In this document: piece by piece, positions 35,307 to 46,445 of the stretch
Layout: each line of letters begins with the position of its first letter
How positions within the stretch are numbered: position 1 is the first letter of the stretch
Origin: Pseudomonas brenneri
Lineage (GTDB): Bacteria; Pseudomonadota; Gammaproteobacteria; Pseudomonadales; Pseudomonadaceae
DNA: 64,000 nucleotides
NCBI RefSeq assembly: GCF_007858285.1
Contig: NZ_VFIL01000003.1
Span: 186,001-250,000, forward strand
Direction of reading: 5' to 3'
Made by a program: the position numbers and the translations under genes
Notes under the pieces: model-generated
The model's database searches: none
What the model was told of the DNA's origin: nothing
The model's input: the letters and a program-made list of their open reading frames with translations, nothing else

Positions 35307-36170
35307 ATGGAAATCGGTCTGCGCGAGTGGCTGATCGTCATCGGCATTATTGTAATTGCCGGTATTCTTTTTGATGGCTGGCGCCGTATGCGCGGCGGCA
35401 AGGGCAAGCTGAAATTTCGCCTGGACCGCAACCTGTCCAATTTGCCCGACGATGACGGTGCCGCCGAGCTGCTGGGGCCGCCCCGTGTCCTGGATACCCA
35501 TAAAGAACCGCAGCTGGACGAGCACGACTTGCCGTCGATGAGCGCGCCGGTGCGTGAAGCCCGCGAGCCGTCGTCCAAGCGCGGCAAGCGTGGCAGTGCC
35601 GCTGTCGCCGAGCCGCATCAGGGTGACCTGAACCTCGACGTGGATGATGGCCCGAGCTTCAGTAGCCGTGATGGTGACTTCCCGGATGAAGCCCCGGCCA
35701 AGGGCGCATCGCGTGAGTCCGCCAAGGATCAGCCGGCGGCCGAAGAAGTGCTGGTGATCAGTGTGATCTGCCGCGACGCGGCTGGCTTCAAGGGCCCGGC
35801 CCTGTTGCAGAACATCCTGGAAAGCGGCCTGCGTTTTGGCGAGATGGATATTTTCCACCGCCACGAAAGCATGGCCGGTAACGGTGAAGTACTGTTCTCC
35901 ATGGCCAATGCGGTCAAGCCGGGCACGTTCGACCTGGACGATATCGACCTGTTCAGCACCCCGGCGGTGAGTTTCTTCCTCGGTCTGCCAGGCCCGCGTC
36001 ATCCGAAACAGGCGTTCGACGTCATGGTGGCCGCAGCCCGCAAGCTGTCCCAGGAACTCAACGGCGAGCTCAAGGACGACCAGCGCAGCGTGCTGACCGC
36101 CCAGACCATCGAACATTACCGTCAGCGTATCGTCGAGTTCGAGCGTCGCGCCCTGACACAGAAGCGCTAA
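35307..36170 (+). CDS. zipA: Cell division protein ZipA
   Basis: 287 residues. The N-terminal membrane anchor ([20 protein letters not shown], residues ~5-24) is followed by a basic patch ([17 protein letters not shown]), a long charged linker (~45-145), and the C-terminal FtsZ-binding domain (~148-287: [56 protein letters not shown]). It tethers FtsZ to the membrane at the division site. The 253 bases from smc leave room for its own promoter. Confidence 0.95.
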   Translation: MEIGLREWLIVIGIIVIAGILFDGWRRMRGGKGKLKFRLDRNLSNLPDDDGAAELLGPPRVLDTHKEPQLDEHDLPSMSAPVREAREPSSKRGKRGSAAVAEPHQGDLNLDVDDGPSFSSRDGDFPDEAPAKGASRESAKDQPAAEEVLVISVICRDAAGFKGPALLQNILESGLRFGEMDIFHRHESMAGNGEVLFSMANAVKPGTFDLDDIDLFSTPAVSFFLGLPGPRHPKQAFDVMVAAARKLSQELNGELKDDQRSVLTAQTIEHYRQRIVEFERRALTQKR

Positions 36171-36217
36171 GGTTCAATCCTAAGCGTTGCCTGTAGAATC
36201 CGTGCACTACATATTGA

Positions 36218-38614
<2,397 letters not shown>

Positions 38615-38627
38615 TACCGACCCGATC

Positions 38628-38730
38628 CTGTAGGAGCGAGCTTGCTCGCGAAAAACCTCAACGATAACGCGGGGTATCTGGTTCCCCGTGGCGGTCTCAG
38701 GTTCTTCGCGAGCAAGCTCGCTCCTGCAGG
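38628..38730. repeat. REPIN (two inverted REP units)
   Basis: TGTAGGAGCGAGCTTGCTCG at the left and CGAGCAAGCTCGCTCCTGCA at the right, joined by ~50 bases containing CAACGATAACGCGGGGTATC. It follows ligA directly and probably folds into one long hairpin. Confidence 0.85.
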
Positions 38731-38798
38731 GCATTCACTTTGAACGATCTTGCGTGGGAAATGATCTAGTCTTGGGCACGCCCTAGGGAAAGATCGCC

Positions 38799-39962
38799 AT
38801 GTTCCGCTACTTCGAGCAACTCAGTTCGCGCATTGCTGCGCCGCACATGGCCGGGATTTCGCGCAACAGCAAGGTCTGGCAATGCCGTTGCGGGCAGTCG
38901 CTGTTCTTTCGCAACAGCCAGTGCCTGGCCTGCTCGGCGCTGTTGGGCTATCAGCCTGAGCACAGCCGCCTATCGTCCCTACAGCCGGGCCCCGTGGTCG
39001 ATACCTGGTTGCAGGACGATAACCTGCAGGCGGGCGCCTTCCGCCGTTGCGCCAACCTCGACACCGCGGCCGCCTGCAACTGGCTGATTCCGGCCCAGAG
39101 CACCGCGCAGTTGTGTGTGGCGTGTAGCCTCAATCGCACCATTCCCGACCTGTCGATCCCGCAAAACCCAGAGCGCTGGCGCAAGGTCGAAACCGCCAAG
39201 CGCCGACTGGTGGCGCAATTGATCAGCCTGGGGTTGCAGGTCATCCCCAAGACGGTTGATGAGGACAGCGGCCTGGCGTTTGACTTCGTGGGCATCGACC
39301 TGGAAGGCAAGGCCCCCACCACCGGCCATGCCAATGGCCTGATCACCCTGGATATCAAGGAGGCTGACGACGAGCACCGTGAGAAAATTCGCGTGCAGAT
39401 GCGCGAACCGTACCGCACCTTGCTTGGCCATTTTCGGCATGAGGTCGGCCACTATTACTGGGATCGCCTGATCGCCGGCAGCCACTGGCTAGAGCCCTTT
39501 CGCAACCTGTTCGGCGATGAACGCGCCAGCTACGCCGACGCACTTGACCAGCACTACCAGAACGGCCCGCGACCGGACTGGCAGCAAAGCTGCGTCAGCG
39601 CCTACGCCACCATGCACCCCTGGGAGGACTGGGCGGAAACCTGGGCTCACTACCTGCACATGATGGACGCCGTCGACACCGCCTTGGGCTTTGGCATGAG
39701 CGCAAGGGAGATGGGCCTGGACTACCAGTCGTTTCCCCTTGCGACCCTTTACGACCCGGAACACCCAGGCGGCGCGGCGTTCCTGTCATTCGTCAACGCC
39801 TGGATCGAACTGGCCGGCATGCTCAACGAACTGTCCCGCAGCATGGGGCAGCCGGATTTCTATCCGTTCGTGCTGCCGCCGGCGGTGATCGCCAAGCTGC
39901 ATTTCATTCACCTGGTGATTCAAGAAGAGGGCGGTCGGGCCGACGAAGTCGTTCATCTGTAG
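38799..39962 (+). CDS. Putative zinc metallopeptidase (Peptidase_Mx-like) with N-terminal zinc ribbon
   Basis: 387 residues. The N-terminus has a zinc-ribbon-like cysteine set (CRCGQSLFFRNSQCLACSAL, residues 28-47). A zincin helix HEVGHYYWDRL at residue ~213 supplies the HExxH-type motif (H-E-V-G-H), and a later acidic stretch (HPWEDWAETWAHYLHMMDAV) could give the third ligand. This matches the family of predicted cytosolic metallopeptidases annotated as putative zinc-binding metallopeptidase. No signal peptide. Substrate unknown. Its TAG stop lies inside a REPIN. Confidence 0.8.
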   Translation: MFRYFEQLSSRIAAPHMAGISRNSKVWQCRCGQSLFFRNSQCLACSALLGYQPEHSRLSSLQPGPVVDTWLQDDNLQAGAFRRCANLDTAAACNWLIPAQSTAQLCVACSLNRTIPDLSIPQNPERWRKVETAKRRLVAQLISLGLQVIPKTVDEDSGLAFDFVGIDLEGKAPTTGHANGLITLDIKEADDEHREKIRVQMREPYRTLLGHFRHEVGHYYWDRLIAGSHWLEPFRNLFGDERASYADALDQHYQNGPRPDWQQSCVSAYATMHPWEDWAETWAHYLHMMDAVDTALGFGMSAREMGLDYQSFPLATLYDPEHPGGAAFLSFVNAWIELAGMLNELSRSMGQPDFYPFVLPPAVIAKLHFIHLVIQEEGGRADEVVHL

Positions 39963-40059
39963 GAGCGAGCTTGCTCGCGAAGATCGTTAACGATAACGCG
40001 GGCATTCTGGATGAATGTGGAGCATCCGGATTCTTCGCGAGCAAGCTCGCTCCTACAGG
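39957..40059. repeat. REPIN overlapping the metallopeptidase stop codon
   Basis: Left arm CTGTAGGAGCGAGCTTGCTC supplies the TAG stop at 39960-39962; right arm GCGAGCAAGCTCGCTCCTAC. The spacer shares AACGATAACGCGGGCATTCT with the 38628 element. Confidence 0.85.
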
Positions 40060-40122
40060 GCCTCTGCGAAACCAGTGGGCAAGTACTTGAACCTCATAAG
40101 ATTTTTAATCCTGCGCCAACGG

Positions 40123-40150
40123 TTGTAACTTCCGATGAGATCGGTACAAT
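40123..40150 (+). promoter_or_regulatory. Sigma-70 promoter of the 4.5S RNA gene
   Basis: TTGTAA (40123-40128) and TACAAT (40145-40150) with a 16-base spacer. The start would be near 40157, giving a short 5' precursor before the mature RNA. Confidence 0.65.
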
Positions 40151-40182
40151 GGCCCCGCTTGCCGAGAGGCCAGCGTCGTTAT

Positions 40183-40292
40183 GGTGACCCCATCGGTCCC
40201 CCCGCAACGATTACCCGTGAACCTGGTCAGAGCCGGAAGGCAGCAGCCACAGCGGGAACATTGTGTGCCGGGGTGTGGCTGGTGGGGTTGCC
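40183..40292 (+). ncRNA. ffs: 4.5S RNA, signal recognition particle RNA
   Basis: About 110 nt, the same class as the 114-nt E. coli RNA. Ends pair (GGTGACCCC with GGGGTTGCC). The apical domain IV, GGTCAGAGCCGGAAGGCAGC at ~40223-40242, has the GGAA tetraloop and the conserved GTCAG / AGCAGCC sides that bind Ffh. Relative to E. coli (AGGTCC-GGAA-GGAAGC), the U-A pair next to the loop is a G-C pair here and one symmetric-loop G is A. Other conserved stretches are CCCCCCGCAACG and TGTGTGCCGGGGTGTGGCTGG (split across the 3' half). Exact ends are inferred from pairing. Confidence 0.88.
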
Positions 40293-40395
40293 TCCATAAC
40301 GCTCTCCTTCGCCACAACCCTCCTGCTTTATCCCTGACTCATCAGAACTTTTCACTTGCCCATGCCTGATTGCGCACGGGGCCAAGTTGTCTGTA

Positions 40396-40419
40396 CGCCG
40401 CGATTTCCCGCGGCGTTTT
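40396..40419 (+). terminator. Intrinsic terminator downstream of ffs
   Basis: CGCCGCG, loop, CGCGGCG then TTTT on the plus strand; lies just before the convergent DUF2167 gene. Confidence 0.65.
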
Positions 40420-40431
40420 CGTGTCTGGCAA

Positions 40432-41334
40432 TCAGTCCTTGTTGCGATTGAAGAACTTGCGCGCGCCTGCCAGCAACGCCACCACACCAATCACCAGAAA
40501 CTTCTTCGCTGCCAGCAGGAAGATGCCGATCTTGGCAAACAGTCCGGCCTTGCCGGCAATCCCGCCGGCGACCAGCGCGGCCAGGCCGTACGAGGCCAGT
40601 TTGTCGGTGCCTGGGTTGTAGTCGGTGTAGAGGTTGTCGTCGGTGAAGTTGGTGAAGGCCAGGACCTTGGGCAGTTCCTGTTTGATGGTGGGCAGGTCGG
40701 CCATGGCGGCGACGGCGTTGAGTTCCAGCACACCCTCGCGGCCGAGCACGCGGATGCTGTAGTTGAGCGTGTTCTGCTCGGCGTCGTCGGCTTTCAGTTC
40801 GCGGGCCCAGTACATCTTGTGGGACTGCTGGTCGTAGTGCGGCGGTTCGGCCCAGCCCAGCAGGTGCAGGCCGGCGTAGCCCTGTTTCTGGCGTTCCTTG
40901 TTGTCCTCGGCGTCGTCCTCCTGCATTTGCTTGAGCAGTTCGGCGTAGTCGATTTTTGCTGCGTCTTCGTCGGCAATATGCCCGTCGTCCTTGTAGCTGA
41001 CGATCACGCCCCAGCCGCGTTCCGACAGCGGGCTGACGGCCTTGGGCACGATCATGCCCAGGGTGTTGAAGCCCGGCGGGTTGCCCCAGCCGTCGGTGAG
41101 CAGGCGCTCGGTGTCCTTGGGGTCAAGGTAATAGAACTCGTCGTTGAGCTTGAGCGTGGCAATGCCGCCGGGCAGGGTGACGGTGCCGGTTTGCTGCTTG
41201 AGGGAGGTGAGGAAGTGCTCGGCGGTTTCGGCGGGCGCGCTGGTTTCGACCGGTGCCGGGGCTGTGGTGGCATAGGCTGGCGCGGCAGGCAGGCTTAGTG
41301 CGGCAGCCGCCAGCAGCAGGCGGAAGTAGTTCAT
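40432..41334 (-). CDS. DUF2167 family membrane protein
   Basis: 300 residues of unknown function. A cleavable signal peptide (FRLLLAAAALSLPAAPAYA) is followed by a large extracytoplasmic region with the family pattern (GTVTLPGGIATLKLNDEFYY, ERLLTDGWGNPPG, LGMIVPKAVSPLSERGWGV, GLHLLGWAEPPHYDQQ). The C-terminus has two close membrane helices (SYGLAALVAGGIAGKAGLFA; FLVIGVVALLAGARKFF) and a charged end. It stands alone. Related proteins are annotated only as membrane-anchored DUF2167. Confidence 0.85.
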   Translation of the reverse strand: MNYFRLLLAAAALSLPAAPAYATTAPAPVETSAPAETAEHFLTSLKQQTGTVTLPGGIATLKLNDEFYYLDPKDTERLLTDGWGNPPGFNTLGMIVPKAVSPLSERGWGVIVSYKDDGHIADEDAAKIDYAELLKQMQEDDAEDNKERQKQGYAGLHLLGWAEPPHYDQQSHKMYWARELKADDAEQNTLNYSIRVLGREGVLELNAVAAMADLPTIKQELPKVLAFTNFTDDNLYTDYNPGTDKLASYGLAALVAGGIAGKAGLFAKIGIFLLAAKKFLVIGVVALLAGARKFFNRNKD

Positions 41335-41516
41335 GGTAGTCCCTTACATTTTGAAATGATTCTGCGAAAGGATATCGAATCCGCCTGGGGCGCGCGAGCA
41401 TGCTGGCAAAAGGCGTGGCCCAGCGCCTGCCAAAAGAGGGGCTGTCCGGTCGGATCATGTCTGGAGGCTGAGGGCAGGCTGCATCAGCGGCCTGCTCTTG
41501 TTATGTCGTACGAGCT

Positions 41517-41831
41517 CTAAGGCTTGGACAAGGCCTGGTCTACCGCCGCTATCAGCTTTCCCAGATCCTTCGGGGTGGCTTTATGAATGACACCGAACAG
41601 ATAAGCGCGCTGTTCGTCTTCATCGCCCAGATCGGCAAAAAAGACTTTCAGCTTCACTCCCAGAGCCTCCGCAAACAAGAACAGAGCGTCAACGCTGGGT
41701 GTATAGGTGCCGGTTTCGAAGCGGCTGATGGTTTTAGGGTCAAAACCGGTTTTCTCACCTAGTTCAGCCTGAGTAAGCCCCGCTACCTTTCGGTAGCGTC
41801 TGATGGCTGGACCCAAACTTGAAATTTGCAT
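41517..41831 (-). CDS. XRE-family helix-turn-helix regulator
   Basis: 104 residues. HTH_3 domain in residues ~6-60: LGPAIRRYRKVAGLTQAELG, EKTGFDPKTISRFETGTYTP, SVDALFLFAEALGVKLKVFF. A short acidic C-terminal part (DLGDEDEQRAYLFGVIHKAT) follows. No partner toxin gene is adjacent. A palindrome 66 bases upstream is a plausible autoregulatory site. Confidence 0.85.
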   Translation of the reverse strand: MQISSLGPAIRRYRKVAGLTQAELGEKTGFDPKTISRFETGTYTPSVDALFLFAEALGVKLKVFFADLGDEDEQRAYLFGVIHKATPKDLGKLIAAVDQALSKP

Positions 41832-42289
41832 CGCTCAATTCCCATTTAGAATCAAGAACTTAACGATAAATATTGGCATTAGACAACGGCACGCACCATC
41901 ACCTTTTCTTGCAAAATGTGATGTAATTCGTAGAATCGGCGTTTAGGACAAGTATTTGGCGGTGTCGTTTCACAGGGCAGCTTTATGAAACAGGAAATCA
42001 TTGCTTTCTCCTCACTTTCATAAAGGTGGCTGCAAAACAGTTGCTTGGCCGCAGCGCCAGGCTTGCTCTTGCGTGCCCGTGCAGCCCCCGCCTTTCACAC
42101 CAGACGCTCGAATTAAAGCCTAGTTGATCTTCGTCGAACCGAAGGTCAAGTGCTGGGTAAAACCTGGTTTGGCTGCCAAATGGCGCCAGCCAGCCGATTG
42201 ACGGTTTACCCGTCTGGAAATACCTCTCTACCTACGGGACCTATCCGGTCCCGGCCGGGTAGATCGAATGCTGTCCATGGAGTTTCAAA
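41832..42289. other. 458-base intergenic region between XRE regulator and Aer-type gene
   Basis: Noticeably AT-richer than the rest of the window in its first half. Contains the palindrome at 41897-41923 and presumably the promoters of both divergent genes. No supported coding frame. Confidence 0.5.
41897..41923. promoter_or_regulatory. 27-bp palindrome upstream of the XRE gene
   Basis: Arms CATCAC and GTGATG (perfect) with inner TTTT and AAAA pairing and a 5-base centre CTTGC; one mismatched pair. Good candidate operator for the XRE protein. Confidence 0.5.
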
Positions 42290-43855
42290 GTGCGCGTCAA
42301 CTTGCCGGTCACCACTGTTGAACAGACTTTCGGGGAGCAGCAACGGCTGATTTCCGCGACTGACATCAACAGTCATATTACCTACTGCAACGCCGAGTTT
42401 GCTGCGATGAGCGGCTTTACCCAGGCCGAGCTGATCGGCAGTACCCACAACCTGGTGCGTCATCCGGACATGCCGCCAGCGGTTTTTGAACTGATGTGGC
42501 GCTACCTCAAGGCCGGCCACAGCTGGATGGGCGTGGTCAAGAATCGCTGCAAGAATGGCAACTTCTATTGGGTCAGCGCCTATGTGACGCCGATCCTCGA
42601 AGGGGGCCGCTTGGTGGGCTACGAATCGGTGCGGGTCAAACCGACGCGCGAGCAGGTCCGGCGAGCCGAAGCGCTCTACGCACGCTTGCGTGCCGGGCGT
42701 TCGGCGGTTGCGCCGCTGCAACGCCTTGGTGCGATCAGTCAGGCGCTGGCAGTGCCCGCCCTGGCGGCGGTGGCCGCGAGTGGGGCGGTGCAATGGCTGC
42801 CCACGGGGTGGGCGCAGGCATCGACCGCGCTGCTGTTACTCGGGGTGGGTGCCTGGGCGCACCTGCGTCTGGGGCAGCAACTCAAGCAGATTGTCGAGCA
42901 CACGCCCAATACCTTTTCCGACCCGATCAGCGCCATGACCTACAGCGATGCGCTGGGGCCGGCTGCGCAGTTGGAGATGATCCTGATCAGCGAAGAGGCG
43001 CGCTTGAAAACCGCCCTCACGCGCCTCAGTGACCTGGCCACGCAGATGGCTGGGGCGGCGACCGACTCCAGTGCACTGTCGGCGACTACCGAGTCGGCGC
43101 TGCTGGAACAGCGCGCCGAAACCGATATGACGGCCGCCGCCATGACCGAAATGGCCGCATCCATCGCCGAAGTGGCGGTGCACGTCCAACAGACCGCCAG
43201 CGAAGCCCGTACCGCCAATGACCTGGCTGGACACGGCAGCCAGGTGGTCGGCACCACACGCGAAGCGATTCAACTGCTGGCGGCCACCGTCACCCAGATC
43301 AACCAGGCCGTTGGCCACCTGGCCGGCCAGACCCAGGAAATCCGCGTAGCCGCGAGCATGATCCAGGCCATCGCCGACCAGACCAATCTGCTGGCCCTGA
43401 ATGCCGCCATCGAAGCGGCGCGGGCGGGCGAGCAAGGGCGTGGTTTTGCCGTGGTGGCCGATGAAGTGCGGGCGCTGGCGGGCAAGACCCGGGAGTCGAC
43501 CGAACAGATCCAGGGCATCATCCAGAACTTGCGCGCCGGCGCCGACGAGGCTGTTGAAATCGCCAGCACCGGCATTCGCGAAGCCGAGCAGGGCGTGCAA
43601 CAGGTATTGCAAGCGCAACAGGCACTGCTGGGCATTCGCCAGGCAGTGGAGCGCATTACCGGCATGAGTCAGCAAATGGCGGCTGCCTCACAGGAACAAT
43701 CCCACGTCGCAGAGGATGTTTCACAACAGATCAATAACGTCGCGGCCACGGTGCAAAAGACAGCGGGCAATGCCAACGCTGCAGTCATCCGGGGCCGGGA
43801 ACTTGAAAGCATCTCTTCCGGGTTGCGTGCCCTGGTCGAGCGGTTCAACCGCTAG
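42290..43855 (+). CDS. aer: Aer-type PAS methyl-accepting chemotaxis protein
   Basis: 521 residues (E. coli Aer 506). The N-terminal PAS domain (residues ~15-120) has Aer-like wording: [53 protein letters not shown], implying a bound FAD that senses redox or oxygen. A hydrophobic stretch (~155-190) anchors the protein without a periplasmic sensor. The MCP signalling tip [20 protein letters not shown] near 360 and [20 protein letters not shown] follow. GTG start with GGAG seven bases upstream. 18 bases separate it from the GGDEF-EAL gene. Confidence 0.87.
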   Translation: MRVNLPVTTVEQTFGEQQRLISATDINSHITYCNAEFAAMSGFTQAELIGSTHNLVRHPDMPPAVFELMWRYLKAGHSWMGVVKNRCKNGNFYWVSAYVTPILEGGRLVGYESVRVKPTREQVRRAEALYARLRAGRSAVAPLQRLGAISQALAVPALAAVAASGAVQWLPTGWAQASTALLLLGVGAWAHLRLGQQLKQIVEHTPNTFSDPISAMTYSDALGPAAQLEMILISEEARLKTALTRLSDLATQMAGAATDSSALSATTESALLEQRAETDMTAAAMTEMAASIAEVAVHVQQTASEARTANDLAGHGSQVVGTTREAIQLLAATVTQINQAVGHLAGQTQEIRVAASMIQAIADQTNLLALNAAIEAARAGEQGRGFAVVADEVRALAGKTRESTEQIQGIIQNLRAGADEAVEIASTGIREAEQGVQQVLQAQQALLGIRQAVERITGMSQQMAAASQEQSHVAEDVSQQINNVAATVQKTAGNANAAVIRGRELESISSGLRALVERFNR

Positions 43856-43873
43856 CCACCTAGAGCCTCATTC

Positions 43874-45571
43874 ATGGATGAGAAATACCGCAGGGCCGTG
43901 GATGCCGCCGCCATTTTCTCCGAGACAGACCTCACCGGCCGCATTACCTACGTCAACGACCAATTTTGCGGCATGTCCGGCTACAGCCGCGACGAGTTGC
44001 TGGGGCGCAACCACCGGATCCTCAGTTCCGGGTTGCACCCTGCCGGGTTTTTCCAGGGCATGTGGCGCACCCTTACCGAGGGCAAGGTCTGGCGTGGGGA
44101 AATCTGTAACCGCGCCAAGGATGGATCGCTGTATTGGGTCGATAGCACCATGGTGCCACTGGTCGATGAACGTACCAAGCAGGTGCAGAAGTACGTGTCG
44201 ATCCGTTTTGATGTCAGCGAAAAGCGCCAACTGCTGCAAACCTTGCAATGGCGGGTCGGTCACGATGTGCTGACCGGGCTGCCGAACCGGGCTTACCTGT
44301 CGGAGTTGCTGGTGCAGTCCCTGGAGTTTTCCCGCAGCGAGCACATCCCCCTGGCGGTGTGCATGCTCGACCTGGATGGCTTCAAGGCGGTCAACGACGG
44401 CTATGGCCATGCCTCTGGCGACCTGTTGCTGGTGGAGGTGGCCAGCCGCCTGCGTGACATCATCCGTGGCGAAGATGTGGTCGCCAGGCTGGCGGGTGAT
44501 GAGTTCGTGCTGATCCTGCGCTATGTGCGCGATACAGATGAACTGAATCGCGCGCTGCGGCGCATCCTCTCGGCGATTTCCGAGCCTTATTCGATCCTCG
44601 GCGCGCAGATCAACGTGTTTGCCAGCATTGGCGTGACCTTGTTTCCGCTGGATGACGAGGACGCCGACACCTTGCTGCGTCATGCCGACCAGGCGATGTA
44701 TGTGGCCAAGCAGAGTGGTCGCAACCGCTATCAACTGTTTGACGTGTCACTGGAGCAGGAGGTCAAGGCCACCCACCAGACCGTGCAACAGATTCGCCAG
44801 GCCCTGGCGGCGGGGGAGTTGTGCCTGCACTTTCATCCCAAGATCAACCTGCGTCATGGGCAGGTCGTGGGGTTTGAGGCACTGCTGCGCTGGCAGCATC
44901 CGATACGTGGGCTGGTGTCGCCCAAGGATTTCCTGGCCTTGATCGAGCAGACTGACCTGATCGTCGACGTCGGCGAGTGGGTGATGGATCAGGTAATGGC
45001 GCAGATGCGTGAGTGGCAAGAGGCTGGGCATTGCTGGCCGGTCAGTGTGAATATCGCGGCCCGGCATTTCCAGCGCGCGGATTTTGTCGAGCGCCTGCAA
45101 CAACTGTTGGCGCAGCACCCCGAGGTTGCACCGCACATGCTCGACCTGGAGATTGCCGAGTCGGTGGCCATCGACCATATCGAGCGAGTCACCGAGCACC
45201 TTGCAGCATGCCAGGCGCTGGGGGTGCGGTTTTCCCTGGATGATTTCGGCACCGGCTATTCCTCCCTCAGCTACCTCAAGCGCCTGCCGACCCAGACCAT
45301 CAAGATCGACAAGTCGTTTGTGCGCGACATCCTGCATGACAAGGACGATTTGGCCCTGACTCAGGCGGTGATCGGCCTGGCCCGGGCGTTTGGCCGCGAA
45401 GTGATCGCCGAGGGCCTGGAAACCCTGGAGCATGGCCAACTGCTGCTGCGCATGGGCTGTGAAGTGGCCCAGGGTTATTATTTCGCCCAGCCCATGCCGG
45501 CTGACGAGGTTCCGGCCTGGGCCGCCGGGTTTGATCTGCTCAACTATGGCGCCGGCGAAGAGGGAAGCTGA
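43874..45571 (+). CDS. PAS - GGDEF - EAL c-di-GMP turnover protein
   Basis: 565 residues, soluble. PAS at ~5-115 (TYVNDQFCGMSGYSRDELLG, WRGEICNRAKDGSLYWVDST). GGDEF at ~125-290 has MLDLDGFKAVNDGYGHASGD and RLAGDEFVLIL, a workable AGDEF variant, with RGED as inhibitory site five residues before. EAL at ~300-550 keeps the catalytic residues: GFEALLRWQHP, NIAARHFQ, LDLEIAESVAIDH, SLDDFGTGYSSLSYLKRLP, KIDKSF, IAEGLETLEH, QGYYFAQP. Both activities look intact. Co-transcribed with the Aer-type gene; a similar Aer2/GGDEF-EAL pairing is known in P. putida. Its 3' end overlaps the next gene, on the other strand, by 28 bases. Confidence 0.9.
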   Translation: MDEKYRRAVDAAAIFSETDLTGRITYVNDQFCGMSGYSRDELLGRNHRILSSGLHPAGFFQGMWRTLTEGKVWRGEICNRAKDGSLYWVDSTMVPLVDERTKQVQKYVSIRFDVSEKRQLLQTLQWRVGHDVLTGLPNRAYLSELLVQSLEFSRSEHIPLAVCMLDLDGFKAVNDGYGHASGDLLLVEVASRLRDIIRGEDVVARLAGDEFVLILRYVRDTDELNRALRRILSAISEPYSILGAQINVFASIGVTLFPLDDEDADTLLRHADQAMYVAKQSGRNRYQLFDVSLEQEVKATHQTVQQIRQALAAGELCLHFHPKINLRHGQVVGFEALLRWQHPIRGLVSPKDFLALIEQTDLIVDVGEWVMDQVMAQMREWQEAGHCWPVSVNIAARHFQRADFVERLQQLLAQHPEVAPHMLDLEIAESVAIDHIERVTEHLAACQALGVRFSLDDFGTGYSSLSYLKRLPTQTIKIDKSFVRDILHDKDDLALTQAVIGLARAFGREVIAEGLETLEHGQLLLRMGCEVAQGYYFAQPMPADEVPAWAAGFDLLNYGAGEEGS

Positions 45572-46311
45572 CGTCCGCGGTCGCCGGTATAGAGCTTGAT
45601 GATTGCGTCAATCTCTCCTGACATCTTCATGCGCAGCAGCGTACGCAAAATCCGTTGGACGGGCAGGGCTGGGTCGTTGCGCACGAAGCAGCCCAGGCTT
45701 TGCTCTTCGACCACTGCCACCACGTGTAACCTGCGACCCACTGGCAACTGTTGATTGAAACGCTCCAGGGTCCATTCATTGGTGACCGCGTACTTGAAGC
45801 GTCCGGCTACCAGTTTTTGCAGCACCTGCTCTTCGCTGCGGGCGTCGTCGCGTTTGAGTTGGCCTTTGGCGAATAGCGGTTCAAGGGTCGGGTAGCTGTA
45901 ATTGAGCACCGTGCCGATATTCTGCGCCGCCAACTTGGGCACGCGTACCGACAACGGGGGAATATGGGCACTGACCAGCACATTGCGCTGCACCAGCAAG
46001 GGGATGCTCCACACATGATCGCCTGACAGGTCATTGAGCCACGCTTGTGCGACGTAGCAGCGCACATCGATCTCACCGCGCTCCATGGCCGGGGCGATGC
46101 GGGCCCGGGCCAGGACCTGGAACTGCGCTGGATGGCCGACCTGGGTCGCCAGGCTCAACATCAGGTCATACAAAATGCCCTGGGTCGGCTGGTCGTCCTC
46201 GATCTGCACCAAGGGCATGGCCCAACTGTCGGAAATCGAGAAGCGCAGCGGTGCAGGTGCCGCCAGGCTCAGTGTGGTTATCATCCATAAAGCGCCCAGG
46301 ACTACGCGCAT
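45544..46311 (-). CDS. Periplasmic amino-acid-type substrate-binding protein (family 3-like)
   Basis: 255 residues. Signal peptide (VVLGALWMITTLSLAAPAP) then a short binding-protein fold: PTQGILYDLMLSLATQVGHP, RARIAPAMERGEIDVRCYVA, QNIGTVLNYSYPTLEPLFAK, KYAVTNEWTLERFNQQLP. No permease or ATPase genes are adjacent, so it is an orphan binding protein; it may act in sensing rather than transport. Tail-to-tail overlap of 28 bases with the GGDEF-EAL gene. Confidence 0.78.
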   Translation of the reverse strand: MRVVLGALWMITTLSLAAPAPLRFSISDSWAMPLVQIEDDQPTQGILYDLMLSLATQVGHPAQFQVLARARIAPAMERGEIDVRCYVAQAWLNDLSGDHVWSIPLLVQRNVLVSAHIPPLSVRVPKLAAQNIGTVLNYSYPTLEPLFAKGQLKRDDARSEEQVLQKLVAGRFKYAVTNEWTLERFNQQLPVGRRLHVVAVVEEQSLGCFVRNDPALPVQRILRTLLRMKMSGEIDAIIKLYTGDRGRQLPSSPAP

Positions 46312-46445
46312 AAACTCTCCGGGATCAGCCCTTTGCAGGGCATGCCACTACCAGCTTAGTCAGATTAGGCGAGCGTGCCGGATGCAATTTCCCCCCTGCT
46401 CCGCTAGCATTACCGGCTTCCGCTTCCCAGTTGCGACGGTTTTCG

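Noticed and set aside
38628..40059. Repeated units that could look like a short CRISPR array
   Set aside because: The units are inverted pairs (REPINs) around a whole gene, not direct repeats with uniform spacers, and no cas genes are present.
42112..42150. Possible FliA (sigma-28) promoter upstream of the Aer-type gene
   Set aside because: TTAAAG is present but the -10 part (GTCGAACC against GCCGATAA) matches poorly and the spacing is off by one.
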